Of a stretch of DNA of 64,000 nucleotides, positions 8,490 through 16,642 are shown piece after piece. How positions within the stretch are numbered: the stretch's first letter is position 1; every line of letters starts with the position of its first letter. Under the pieces are notes generated by a model. The model was not told the origin of the DNA. It did not search any database and saw nothing but the letters and a program-made list of their open reading frames with translations. The stretch comes from Conexibacter sp. SYSU D00693 (GTDB lineage: Bacteria > Actinomycetota > Thermoleophilia > Solirubrobacterales > Solirubrobacteraceae). The stretch lies in contig NZ_CP070950.1 of assembly GCF_017084525.1 (NCBI RefSeq), positions 1,240,001-1,304,000 of the forward strand, read 5' to 3'. The translations under genes were made by a program, and so were the position numbers.

Positions 8490-9058
8490 GCCCCGGCGGC
8501 CGCCCCGCGACGACGCCCCCCGACGCCTGGGCGCAGGCGGCCCTCGACGAGGTCGAGGCTGCCGGCGTCAAGGCGCTGAGCGTCGAGGCCGTCGCCCGCC
8601 GCCTCGGCGTCAGCAAGGGCGGCGCCTACCACCACTTCCGCGACCGCCGCGACCTGCTGCGCGCGGCGCTGGCGTTGTGGGAGCGCCGCCAGGTCACCGA
8701 GCTCAACGCGCAGTTCGCGGCGGTGGCCGACCCGCGCGAGCGCCTCCATGTCGCGCTGGTCGAGGCGTTCGTGGCCCTCGAACCGACCGTCATCGTGCAG
8801 TTCATGGCGGCCTCCGACGACCCGGACGTCGCCGCCGCGCTCGAGCGCTCGACCGCCGCACGCCTCGCCCTGCTGCGCCGGACCTTCCGCCAGCTCGGTG
8901 CGACGCGCGCGCAGGCCGAGCACCGGGCGATCCTCGCCTACGGCCACTACCTCGGCTTCGCGCAGCTGCGCCGCCACGCGCCGGACCTCCTCGCCACACC
9001 GGCGCGGCTGCGCGCGCACCTCGCCCAGCTCGAGCGCAGCCTGCTCGAGGGCCTTTAG
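8486..9058 (+). CDS. TetR-family transcriptional regulator
   Basis: A 190-residue regulator. The N-terminal helix-turn-helix is at about residues 18-56 (ALSVEAVARRLGVSKGGAYHHF) and is followed by an all-helical ligand domain. GTG start overlapping the stop of the hydrolase gene. It probably controls the hydrolase operon; no AACG-NN-CGTT operator is visible nearby, so it seems separate from the large regulon further right. Its last 132 bp (8927-9058) are repeated at 10259-10390. Confidence 0.88.
   Translation: MSPGGRPATTPPDAWAQAALDEVEAAGVKALSVEAVARRLGVSKGGAYHHFRDRRDLLRAALALWERRQVTELNAQFAAVADPRERLHVALVEAFVALEPTVIVQFMAASDDPDVAAALERSTAARLALLRRTFRQLGATRAQAEHRAILAYGHYLGFAQLRRHAPDLLATPARLRAHLAQLERSLLEGL
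8927..9058 (+). repeat. Direct repeat copy 1 (3' end of tetR)
   Basis: 132 bp matching 10259-10390. The first 56 bp are identical and the remaining 76 bp differ at 14 positions (hand alignment). The two copies are separated by a single gene on the other strand. Confidence 0.9.
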
Positions 9059-9105
9059 TGGGGGCGGACGGCTGCGAACCGTGCCGCGCCAGGCCGGCCC
9101 GCCCG

Positions 9106-10101
9106 TCAGCCCGCCCGCATCTCGGCAAGCGAGCTGCGCTGGAAGCGGGGGGCTCGTCGCTCGGTCACGCTGCAGAGACGCTGCGTGCTGCAGGTCGTGC
9201 CGCGAGGGACCGACAGCGTGTACCAGCTCGACCTGCCGACGGCGAAGGAGGACATGGCTCGAGGCGCTCGGGCGGTGCTCACACGGCCAGAGCTCGGGGC
9301 GTAGCGCCACCAGCGAACAGCATCCCCGGCGCGTCGGGCGAAGACGAGACTGCTCCCGTCCCAAGCCGGTCCCAAGAGGGAGTGCGAAGAGTCCTCGAGG
9401 GTCACAAGCGTCCTCGTCCGGTGACGTCGAAGGTCGTGGATGCGCAAGCTGAACCGCACCGCCCGCGGTCTGGGGTTCCACCTCCACACGTAGGCGAGCC
9501 TCGGGCCGCGAAGCGCCAGGCCCGTTGGACCGGCTTGCCCGACCCCTGCCGGACCACCCGGTACGCGTCCGAGGGGTCTTGTCTCGGTCGGCCGGTGCAT
9601 GAGCACCGCCGGTGCGGTGCCCACCCCGAACCGCGCGAACGCCACGGCTCCGCCGTAGATCGCGGGCAGACGGTCCTCAGCGAGTTCCGGCGTCTGCGTG
9701 ACGAGTGCCGGAACGGGTTGCTCGCGGCCAGCGCGGACGGTGAAGATGGAACAGCCCGGCTGGTCCCGTACGACCTGCACGGGGCAGCGCGAGAAGGCGA
9801 CCGAGGGGTCTGCCACGGACGTGGGGTCGGCGCTGACGTCGAACGGACGCGAGCTGAAGCCGAGAGCCTCGATCCGGGCTGCCCCACCCCCGGACCGCGC
9901 GAGGAACCCGAAGAACGGCTCGCCGTTAGGACCCGCGCTTGGGTTGAAGCCCGTCACGAGTACCGCGCGCGCGGCACCCGGCATCACGGCCAGCGGACTG
10001 GCGAGCGGGACGCGGGCGACGGTCTGCGCTGAAGCCGAACCGCTCAGGACGACGAGCGCCATCAGCGAGGTCGCGATCGAGACTCCTTTGACGACGGGCA
10101 T
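9106..10101 (-). CDS. Secreted protein of unknown function
   Basis: 331 residues. A Sec signal peptide is clear: a short positively charged start (MPVVKG), a hydrophobic core and an A-x-A site at SGSASA-Q near residue 25. The mature part is rich in short W/Y/V-containing strands (LAYVWRWN, VRFSLRIHDL, VRWWRYAP) and has paired cysteines (RCPVQ..GCSIF; TTCSTQRLCSVT), suggesting an extracytoplasmic beta-propeller-like repeat protein; that fold is a guess. It lies alone, reversed, between the two copies of a tetR 3' end, and its base composition looks less GC-rich than its neighbours, so it may have been inserted. No function is assigned. Confidence 0.65.
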   Translation of the reverse strand: MPVVKGVSIATSLMALVVLSGSASAQTVARVPLASPLAVMPGAARAVLVTGFNPSAGPNGEPFFGFLARSGGGAARIEALGFSSRPFDVSADPTSVADPSVAFSRCPVQVVRDQPGCSIFTVRAGREQPVPALVTQTPELAEDRLPAIYGGAVAFARFGVGTAPAVLMHRPTETRPLGRVPGGPAGVGQAGPTGLALRGPRLAYVWRWNPRPRAVRFSLRIHDLRRHRTRTLVTLEDSSHSLLGPAWDGSSLVFARRAGDAVRWWRYAPSSGRVSTARAPRAMSSFAVGRSSWYTLSVPRGTTCSTQRLCSVTERRAPRFQRSSLAEMRAG

Positions 10102-10258
10102 GCTCAGGAAACGCTCGGCAACGAGTCAAGTCGCTCAGAGACGCCCGGGATAGTTGCGCCACACGTCCGTCCACGCCTGCCTAGGCGAGAGGTTGAGATT
10201 CACTAGGCCAGTGTCGTAGGTGGGGTGAGTGATGAGCAGGTAGTTGGTCACCATCTCA

Positions 10259-10390
10259 GCGATCCTCGCCTACGGCCACTACCTCGGCTTCGCGCAGCTG
10301 CGCCGCCACGCGCCCGAGCTGCTCGCAACGCCCGCGCGGTTGCGCGCGCACCTCGCCCAGCTCGAGGCGAGCCTCCTCGCCGGCCTGTAG
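10259..10390 (+). pseudogene. tetR remnant (C-terminal 43 codons only)
   Basis: The sequence reads in frame as the C-terminal 43 residues of a TetR protein (AILAYGHYLGFAQLRRHAPE onwards) and ends at a TAG in the same place as the intact gene at 8486-9058. Against that gene the protein differs at only three residues (D/E, R/A, E/A) while the DNA differs at 14 of 132 sites, so the copy evolved under protein-level constraint before it was cut. No helix-turn-helix lies upstream; a stop codon precedes it at 10241. The stretch 10102-10258 holds nothing else I can recognise. Confidence 0.8.
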
Positions 10391-10409
10391 CCGCGTGCGG
10401 CAGCGTCGC

Positions 10410-12506
10410 TCACACCGCGTGGCGCACCCGCGGCAGGCGCCGGTCCAGCCACCCCGGCATCCACCAGTTCCAGCGACCGGCGACGCGCATGAAGGCCGGC
10501 ACCATCGCAGCTCGGATGACGGTCGCGTCGATGAGCACCGCCGCTGCAAGTCCGAAGCCCATCTGCTTCATCTCCGGCGCCCGGGCCAGCATGAACGACC
10601 CGAACACCACCACCATGATGAGTGCCGCGCTCGTCACGACCACGCCCGTGCGCTCGAGCCCGAGCGCGACGGCCTCGGTGGTGTCCCGGGTGCGTGCGTG
10701 CTCCTCGCGCATGCGGCTGACCATGAACACCTCGTAGTCCATGGACAGGCCGAAGACGATCATGAAGAGCGTCAGCGGCATCCAGGACTGCAGGTAGCCC
10801 GGTGAGGTGAAGTCCAGGACCTCCTCCCCCAGGCCCTCCTGGAAGACCAGCACCACCAGCCCGAACGCGGCGGCGAGGCTCAGCAGGTTGAGGACGATCG
10901 CCTTGAGCGCCAGGAGCGGGCTGCGGAAGACGGTGAGCAGCACCAGGAAGCAGAGCGCGAGCGCCAGGCCGATGACCAGCGGCGTCCCGGCGTGCATCTC
11001 GGACGTGAAGTCCAGGCTCTCGGCGCTGTAGCCGCCGACGAGCGTCCGCGTCGCCGCGCCGTCCCGGGCCAGGTCTTCGCGCAGCCGCTCGACCGTGGCG
11101 GTGGCCTGCGCGGAGTCGACGGCCGCGGCCGGCGTCGCCAGCACCAGGTGGACGCCGCCCGAGAGCGTCAGCTCCTCGGTGGCGCGCAGGCCGGGATGCC
11201 CGTCCAGCACGCGCCGGGCGGCGTCGGCCGCGGTGCGGTCGGGCGAGACCAGCAACACCGAGGAGGCCGCCACCTCCGGGAAGTGTCGCTCGAGCACCAG
11301 TGCACCGGCCCCCGAGGCGTCCGCGTGGAGGGCCCGCACGTTGAGGTCGTTGCCCTCCTCCAGCGAGGCCGCCGGCGCCGCGCAGGCCAGCAGGACGGCC
11401 AGCCCCACGGACATCACCACGAGCGGCCGGCGCATCACCAGCCGCGCCCACGCCGCCCAGCGGCCGCCTGCCGCCGGCCTGCGCCGGGCACGCACCCGGC
11501 CGCGGTCGATCCGGCTGCCGAGCACCAACAGCAGCGCGGGGAGCACCGTCAGGGCGGCAGCGGACACCGCGATGAGCACCGCCACCGCGCCGATCGCCGT
11601 CTCCGCGAAGAACGGCAGGCCGGTGATCGAGAGCGGCAGCAGGCACACGACGACCGCTGCTGCCGAGAACGCGACGGTCCGCCCGGCGGTGGCCATCGTC
11701 CGAGCCAGCGCCTCGGCGTCGGAGGTCCCGTCGCGCCCTCGCTCTTCCTGGTAGCGGCGCACGACGAGCATCGCGTAGTCGATGCCGACACCGAGGCCGA
11801 TCATCGCCGCGACGCTCTCCACGAAGACGTTGAACGGCGACCACAGCGACAGGGCACCCAGCACTCCGAGGGTCACGACCAGGCCGAAGACCGCAACGAC
11901 GATCGGCAGCGCGGCCGCCACGACCGAGCCCATGACGAGCAGCAGCACGACGAAGGCCAGGGGAAGCCCGACGGCATCGGCCTTGACGATGTCGACCTCC
12001 TCCTGGTGCAGCAGGTCGGCGAACAGCGGCGAGACACCGGTGACGTCGAGCTCGACGGCACCCGTGTCGAGGGCGTCGATGCGGCGCTGGAGCGATCGGG
12101 CGTCGTCCTGGCGTTCGCCGCTCGTGCCCGACAGCCCCAGCGGCGCGTACGCGGCCCGCCCGTCGCGCGAGAGGCGTGCCGGCCCGACGGCGACGACGGT
12201 GCCGGCGGACTCCAGCCGCGGGCGGGCGGCGTCGATGGCCCGCCGCAACGCCGTGCCGTCGCCGCCCGTGGCGACGACGGCCGCGAACTCCGCCGGACCG
12301 CCGGCCTCCTGGACGACCTCGAGCGCGGCGGCCGACTCGGTCCCGGCTGCCTCGTAGCCGATGCCCTCCAGCGAGCCGCGGAACTGCGGCACGAACGCGG
12401 CCGCGACGACGAGGACGACGCCGGCGACCAGGAGCACCGCCCGCGGGCGGCGGGCGATGAACGCCCCGAGCGCGCGGGAGCCGCGCGCCTCCTCGTCGGC
12501 CGCCAT
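10410..12506 (-). CDS. MMPL/RND-family transporter
   Basis: A 698-residue RND protein of the actinobacterial MMPL type, with about 12 membrane helices. One helix near the N-terminus is followed by a large outside loop, five clustered helices, a second loop and a second helix cluster. The transmembrane acidic motif G-x-x-x-D-Y is present twice (GLGVGIDYAMLVVRR and FGLSMDYEVFMVSRM), which marks the proton-relay halves. Such proteins export lipids or hydrophobic compounds. It lies 12 bp after the polytopic membrane gene at 12519-13271 and so is probably driven by the operator at 13319. Confidence 0.92.
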   Translation of the reverse strand: MAADEEARGSRALGAFIARRPRAVLLVAGVVLVVAAAFVPQFRGSLEGIGYEAAGTESAAALEVVQEAGGPAEFAAVVATGGDGTALRRAIDAARPRLESAGTVVAVGPARLSRDGRAAYAPLGLSGTSGERQDDARSLQRRIDALDTGAVELDVTGVSPLFADLLHQEEVDIVKADAVGLPLAFVVLLLVMGSVVAAALPIVVAVFGLVVTLGVLGALSLWSPFNVFVESVAAMIGLGVGIDYAMLVVRRYQEERGRDGTSDAEALARTMATAGRTVAFSAAAVVVCLLPLSITGLPFFAETAIGAVAVLIAVSAAALTVLPALLLVLGSRIDRGRVRARRRPAAGGRWAAWARLVMRRPLVVMSVGLAVLLACAAPAASLEEGNDLNVRALHADASGAGALVLERHFPEVAASSVLLVSPDRTAADAARRVLDGHPGLRATEELTLSGGVHLVLATPAAAVDSAQATATVERLREDLARDGAATRTLVGGYSAESLDFTSEMHAGTPLVIGLALALCFLVLLTVFRSPLLALKAIVLNLLSLAAAFGLVVLVFQEGLGEEVLDFTSPGYLQSWMPLTLFMIVFGLSMDYEVFMVSRMREEHARTRDTTEAVALGLERTGVVVTSAALIMVVVFGSFMLARAPEMKQMGFGLAAAVLIDATVIRAAMVPAFMRVAGRWNWWMPGWLDRRLPRVRHAV

Positions 12507-12518
12507 CGACCGTCCCGG

Positions 12519-13271
12519 TCAGGCCAGCGTCGGCTGCGCCGCGGCGGGGACGTCCGCCACCGGCTGCGGCTGCTCCTGCTCCTCGAGGCGCTGCGCCTTG
12601 AGCGAGCGCAGCAGGAGCCACGACTGCACGCCGATCCAGAGCCCGAACAGCGTCAGCGGCGACCAGAACACGAACAGGCCGTTCCAGGCGAAGGCGCCCG
12701 TTCGCGGCAGGAACGCGATGGCTCCCGCCTCGAACATCAGCGCCGTCCAGATCGTCAGGTAGCCGAACCAGCGCGGGAACGGCGAGTGGCGCACCGTAGT
12801 GGGCGTGAGGCAGATGACCGCGATGGCCACCCACATGAAGATGTAGTACTGGTCGGTCGTCACGAGCGTCAGGAGCCCGAGCTCGTGCATGAGCGCCGTG
12901 ACCTCGGGCGAGCGGTCGGGGCTGAAGGCGGCGACGCCGAAGAACAGCGGCGGCAGCACCAGGAAGATCGACATCATCGCTCCCCCGCAGATGGTGAGCA
13001 GCGACCAGATCGGTCGCCCGCGCTCCTGACGGCGCATCTGCAGCGCGATGACCGCGGCCAGCGGGAGCATGAACGCGCCGGTCCAGGCGGCGATCACCGC
13101 GCCGACGCGGACCTGCGTGTGGCGGTCGTCGTACCAGGCGTCGATCGCCTGCGCGTCCATCACCGCGTCGGGCGGCGGGATCATGTCGAGCAGGAGGCCC
13201 AGGGCGATCCCGTAGATGGCGGTGAACGCCAGCGCCCACCACACGACGACGATCTGACTGCGTTCGGACAT
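12519..13271 (-). CDS. Polytopic membrane protein of unknown function
   Basis: 250 residues with about six or seven hydrophobic helices (for example VVVWWALAFTAIYGIALGLL at the N-terminus), a charged hydrophilic C-terminal tail ending in Q/P/A-rich sequence, and polar in-membrane residues (WYDDRHTQVR, TTDQYYIFMW). The ATG at 13271 is preceded by GAGGAGGAA. A perfect-core operator lies 48 bp upstream. I do not recognise the family with confidence. Regulation, and position next to NorE/NorF-like subunits, suggest it belongs to the same membrane system. The MMPL gene follows in the same operon. Confidence 0.75.
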   Translation of the reverse strand: MSERSQIVVVWWALAFTAIYGIALGLLLDMIPPPDAVMDAQAIDAWYDDRHTQVRVGAVIAAWTGAFMLPLAAVIALQMRRQERGRPIWSLLTICGGAMMSIFLVLPPLFFGVAAFSPDRSPEVTALMHELGLLTLVTTDQYYIFMWVAIAVICLTPTTVRHSPFPRWFGYLTIWTALMFEAGAIAFLPRTGAFAWNGLFVFWSPLTLFGLWIGVQSWLLLRSLKAQRLEEQEQPQPVADVPAAAQPTLA

Positions 13272-13318
13272 GGGTTCCTCCTCGTGACCTCGACAGCCGC
13301 TGGCGCGGCGTCGCGACT

Positions 13319-13334
13319 GTAAACGATCGTTTGC
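13319..13334. promoter_or_regulatory. Regulon operator, GTAAACGATCGTTTGC
   Basis: Perfect AACG-NN-CGTT core, placed between the NorF-like gene (stop at 13358) and the start (13271) of the membrane protein/MMPL operon. Proposed TetR-type binding site. Confidence 0.75.
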
Positions 13335-13357
13335 TACCGAGGCAAGCGCATCGCCCG

Positions 13358-13645
13358 TCAACCGGCGTCGCCGGTGACGAGCAAGGCCACCACGGCGATG
13401 CCTACGAGGACCACCCAGGCCTCGAAGGCGACGCGCAGGGCGAGCGGCGCGTGGCGCAGCTCCATGAAGTCGAGACCGATCCAGCGGATCTTCAGGAAGG
13501 CGACGGCGAGTGCGACGGCGGCGCCGGCGGTGTGCCCGTCGGATCCCGAGAACCCGTGGTCTGTCCCGACCCAGAGCGAGACGAAGGTCGCCAGCAGCAG
13601 GGCCCCGAAGACGACGACAGGACGGCTGAGACGCTGCACGGCCAT
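13358..13645 (-). CDS. Cytochrome c oxidase subunit IV-family small membrane protein (NorF-like)
   Basis: 95 residues with three hydrophobic helices, matching the prokaryotic COX subunit IV family (PF03626), which includes NorF. Its conserved core (AVALAVAFLKIRWIGLDFME) has the family pattern of a helix ending in a charged K-x-x-x-x-x-x-x-FME turn. The ATG at 13645 lies 5 bases after the stop of the COX III-like gene. No catalytic subunit I or NorB is present anywhere in the window, so this subunit serves an unidentified membrane enzyme or one encoded elsewhere. Confidence 0.8.
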   Translation of the reverse strand: MAVQRLSRPVVVFGALLLATFVSLWVGTDHGFSGSDGHTAGAAVALAVAFLKIRWIGLDFMELRHAPLALRVAFEAWVVLVGIAVVALLVTGDAG

Positions 13646-13650
13646 GGTCG

Positions 13651-14289
13651 TCACGAGGCCAGGTAGAGCAGCGGGAACAGCACGACCCACAGCAGGTCGA
13701 CCATGTGCCAGAAGGTCGCCCCGACCTCGACCGCGCGCTGGTCACCCGGCTTGGCCGTCGCTCGAAGCGCGATGCGCCAGAGCACGACCAGCGCGACCAT
13801 CCCCAGCACCACGTGCGCCGCGTGGATGCCGGTGAGGATGAAGAAGTACATGAAGAAGTCGTTGGTCCCCGGGTCGTGCCCGCCCGCGACCTTGTCGGCG
13901 TACTCGATGCCCTTGATGGTCAGGAACACCGCGGCGCAGGCGGCCGCGCCGACGAACATGCGGGCGGCAGGCGCACGGGCCCCCCGCCGCATCGAGCGGA
14001 CCGCGAGGGCGACCAGCAGCGAGCTCGTCAGCAGGACGACGACGTTGACCGCGCCGAAGCCCTGCGTGAGCTCCTCTCTCGAGGCGGCGAAGACCGCCGG
14101 GTCCTCAGAGCGCGCGACCAGGAAGACGCCGAAGAGGACGGCGAAGACGAGCATGTCGCCCAGGACGAGGATCCAGACCCCGATCTCGCCGGGGACGTGG
14201 CCCCGGGTCCAGCGCGAAGGGGCGGCCGCTGCCGGTCCGGCCTCCTCGCGGTCGTCGCCGATGACCTCGGAGGGGATCGTGGCCGTCAT
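13651..14289 (-). CDS. Heme-copper oxidase subunit III-family protein (NorE-like)
   Basis: 212 residues, five predicted helices: the short five-helix form typical of NorE and quinol-oxidase subunit III. Family marks are GEIGVWILVLGDM, IKGIEYADK, FFILTGIHAAHVVLG and the final E-V-G-x-x-F-W-H-M-V-D-L-L-W. The ATG at 14289 is favoured; an in-frame ATG at 14343 would overlap the aldehyde dehydrogenase gene. It forms an operon with the aldehyde dehydrogenase upstream (13-bp gap) and the NorF-like gene downstream. NorE and NorF accompany nitric oxide reductase in denitrifiers, yet no reductase is encoded here. Confidence 0.88.
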   Translation of the reverse strand: MTATIPSEVIGDDREEAGPAAAAPSRWTRGHVPGEIGVWILVLGDMLVFAVLFGVFLVARSEDPAVFAASREELTQGFGAVNVVVLLTSSLLVALAVRSMRRGARAPAARMFVGAAACAAVFLTIKGIEYADKVAGGHDPGTNDFFMYFFILTGIHAAHVVLGMVALVVLWRIALRATAKPGDQRAVEVGATFWHMVDLLWVVLFPLLYLAS

Positions 14290-14302
14290 GGGCGCGGCGA
14301 CC

Positions 14303-15862
14303 TCAGCTCCGGGCCTTGAGCCCGAGGCGCCGGCGCCAGTCACGGGCCGCGATGAGCGGCAGCATCACGGCGGTCAGCCGCCCCTTGCGCCGGGTGTGGG
14401 GGTACCAGTGCATCTCGGTCTTCGGCTCCACGCGTGCCGTGACGTAGACCTGCGGGTGCGTGTACTTGCGGATGCCGCCCGCCCCGCCGAAGCGCGACCC
14501 CACGCCCGACGAGCGCCAGCCCCCATGCGGGACCGGGAACTGGAAGACGTTCATCATCGCGTCGTTGTGGTTGACCGCTCCGGCCTGCAGGCGATCGGCC
14601 ACCCACTCGGCCTTCGCCGCGTCCTTGGTCCACACGCTCGCCGACAGGCCGTAGTCGGTCTCGTTGGCACGGTCGACCGCCTCATCCACGTCGGCCACCC
14701 GCATGATCGGCAGCGTCGGCCCGAAGGTCTCCTCCTGCATGCAGGCCATGCCGGTGTCCACGTCGAGCAGCACGGTCGCGGGGTAGTTGCAGTGCTCGCC
14801 CCGCCGGCCGCCGGTGACGGCGCGAGCGCCCCGGGCGACGGCCTCCTGCACGTGCCGGTCGATGAGCTGCACCTGCTTCTCGTTGGCGATCGCACCGAAG
14901 TCGGTCGCGTAGGACCCGGGCGTGTCCATCCCCTGGCGCAGCGCCCGGGCCTTCTCCACGACAAGCGCCACGAACCGGTCGTAGACCGGGGCTTCGACGA
15001 AGACCCGCTCGACGGCGGTGCACGACTGGCCACCGTTGAAGAACCCGCCCCAGATGGCCCCGTTGGCCGCCCGCTCGAGGTCGGCGTCGGCCAGCACGAT
15101 CATCGGGTCCTTGCCGCCGAGCTCCAGACTCGCCGGGATGAGGCGCTCGCCGCAGCGCGCGCCGATCTTGCGGCCCGTCGCCGTGGAGCCCGTGAACTGC
15201 ACCATGTCCACCGTGTCGACCACCGATGCGCCCGTCGGGCCCAGGCCGGTCGTGCACGCCAGGACGTTGGGCGCACCGAGGTCCTCCTGCCAGCCCCGGA
15301 CGGCCTCCTGCCACGCCAGCGGCGTCTCCTCGGAGGGCTTCGAGAGCACGGCGCAGCCCGCCAGCAGCGCCTGCGGCACGTCCATGAACGGCATCGCCAG
15401 CGGGTAGTTCCACGGCGTGATCACGCCCACCAGCTGGTGCGGGTGGTGGCGGACGCGCAGCCGCTTGACCTGGTTGGCCAGGCCAGCGGGCCGCGGGTGC
15501 TCGTCGGCGAGGAAGTCCTTGCCGTGGCCCACGTAGTAGTTGATGACCTCGACGGCGGCGAGGATCTCGATGCTCGCGTCCCCGTAGGACTTGCCGGCCT
15601 CCTGCTGCAGGAGCTCGAGCAACCGCTCCTGGTGGTCGAGCACCCAGTCGCGCCAGCGCCCCAGCCACCGCGCTCGCTCGTCGAACCCCGACGCCGCCCA
15701 GGCCGGCTGGGCGAGGCGCAGCTCCTGGGCGATGGCCCCGACCTCGTCGGGCGTGTGGTCCTTGACCTCGGCCACGACCCGGCCGTCGGCGGGGCACCGG
15801 ACGGTGATGGTGCGACCGGCCCGCTCCTGCGTCGCGACCTCCACGGGCTTCTGCGTGCTCAT
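14303..15862 (-). CDS. NAD(P)-dependent aldehyde dehydrogenase
   Basis: 519 residues, full length for the family. Catalytic C281 sits in GGQSCTAVERVF and the general base E247 in LELGGKDP. The cofactor segment is VGVITPWNYPLAMP and the Rossmann turn is QFTGSTATGRKIG. It oxidises an aldehyde to the acid and, in this setting, would take an alcohol/aldehyde product of an oxygenase towards acyl-CoA ligation. It is the first gene of the operon with the NorE- and NorF-like genes. Two operator-like sites lie 20-60 bp upstream, shared with the divergent SnoaL-like gene. Confidence 0.93.
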   Translation of the reverse strand: MSTQKPVEVATQERAGRTITVRCPADGRVVAEVKDHTPDEVGAIAQELRLAQPAWAASGFDERARWLGRWRDWVLDHQERLLELLQQEAGKSYGDASIEILAAVEVINYYVGHGKDFLADEHPRPAGLANQVKRLRVRHHPHQLVGVITPWNYPLAMPFMDVPQALLAGCAVLSKPSEETPLAWQEAVRGWQEDLGAPNVLACTTGLGPTGASVVDTVDMVQFTGSTATGRKIGARCGERLIPASLELGGKDPMIVLADADLERAANGAIWGGFFNGGQSCTAVERVFVEAPVYDRFVALVVEKARALRQGMDTPGSYATDFGAIANEKQVQLIDRHVQEAVARGARAVTGGRRGEHCNYPATVLLDVDTGMACMQEETFGPTLPIMRVADVDEAVDRANETDYGLSASVWTKDAAKAEWVADRLQAGAVNHNDAMMNVFQFPVPHGGWRSSGVGSRFGGAGGIRKYTHPQVYVTARVEPKTEMHWYPHTRRKGRLTAVMLPLIAARDWRRRLGLKARS

Positions 15863-15881
15863 GGCCAGAGCCTACACGGAT

Positions 15882-15897
15882 GTGAGCGATCGTTCGC
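15882..15897. promoter_or_regulatory. Regulon operator, GTGAGCGATCGTTCGC
   Basis: One mismatch in the core (AGCG for AACG). It lies 20 bp upstream of the aldehyde dehydrogenase start in the divergent promoter region. Confidence 0.65.
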
Positions 15898-15904
15898 AAC
15901 CTGC

Positions 15905-15920
15905 GTGAACGAGCGTGTAC
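15905..15920. promoter_or_regulatory. Second operator-like site, GTGAACGAGCGTGTAC
   Basis: Good left half and one mismatch in the right core (CGTG). It lies 10 bp before the ATG of the SnoaL-like gene; centre-to-centre spacing from the previous site is 23 bp. Confidence 0.5.
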
Positions 15921-15930
15921 GGTCGTCGCC

Positions 15931-16347
15931 ATGACCACCTCCACCGATGCGCACCGCGCGGCCGTCGACGTCGTCGGCGACTTCCTGGACGCCGTCGCCG
16001 GCGCGAACCTGGAGCGCGCGCTGGCCCTGCTGGCCGGCGACGTCACGGTGCACGAACCCGAGAGCCTCCCCTACGGCGGCGACCACCGCGGGCCCGACGC
16101 CTTCGCCGCCATGCTCGGCCAGATCGCGGGCGCGTATCGCGTGCGACTCGACGGCCACGAGCTCCACGACGCGGGGGACGTGGTCGTCGCCCACGTGCGG
16201 TGCCGCATGACCTCGCGGACCACGGGCCGGGAGCTCGACGTGCCGATCATCGAGCTCTACCGCGTTCGCGACGGCCGGATCCTCGCCCTCGACGCCTTCC
16301 CGAAGGACACCGCGGCGATGCTGGCGCTCCACACCGCCGCAGGCTGA
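15931..16347 (+). CDS. SnoaL/NTF2-like small protein
   Basis: 138 residues with the cone-shaped NTF2/SnoaL fold pattern: an N-terminal helix pair (FLDAVAGANLERALALLAGD), V-T-V-H-E-P after the first strand, then GGDHRGPDAFAAML and a C-terminal strand ending ELYRVRDGRILALDAF. Members act as small cyclases, isomerases (ketosteroid-isomerase like), limonene-epoxide hydrolases, or ligand binders. It diverges from the aldehyde dehydrogenase operon and shares its operators, so a step in the same catabolic route is likely. Catalytic residues are not certain. Confidence 0.8.
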   Translation: MTTSTDAHRAAVDVVGDFLDAVAGANLERALALLAGDVTVHEPESLPYGGDHRGPDAFAAMLGQIAGAYRVRLDGHELHDAGDVVVAHVRCRMTSRTTGRELDVPIIELYRVRDGRILALDAFPKDTAAMLALHTAAG

Positions 16348-16497
16348 AAGCGCCCCGACGAACGGGACCAGGACGCCGGCGGCTCGCGTGTCTCAGCGGT
16401 CCACCGGCGTCCTGGAGGAGAGCGCCGCGCGGTGCGTGCCAGTGCGGGTCGGATGCCCACGCGACCGCCGCACCGTACCGCAGAGCGTCGTCTTCAA

Positions 16498-16513
16498 GCA
16501 AACGGTCGTTCAC
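16498..16513. promoter_or_regulatory. Regulon operator, GCAAACGGTCGTTCAC
   Basis: Perfect AACG-NN-CGTT core inside the 295-bp non-coding stretch 16348-16642, 129 bp before the start of the unknown gene at 16643. I see nothing else in that stretch. Confidence 0.65.
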
Positions 16514-16642
16514 GAGGGCGTCGGGTCGAGTCCTTTCGTGCGCCCCGGATGAGCGGCGGCGGTTTCGGCCTCGTTAACGCCGGTGTGCGCCAATGCGCTC
16601 AGCACCGGGCGGGCTGCCCGGACCACGGAGGAGGAGAGCCTC

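Noticed and set aside
13358-14289. Part of a terminal cytochrome oxidase operon
   Set aside because: No subunit I or II, no heme-copper ligands, and the neighbours are catabolic; treated as NorE/NorF-like orphans.
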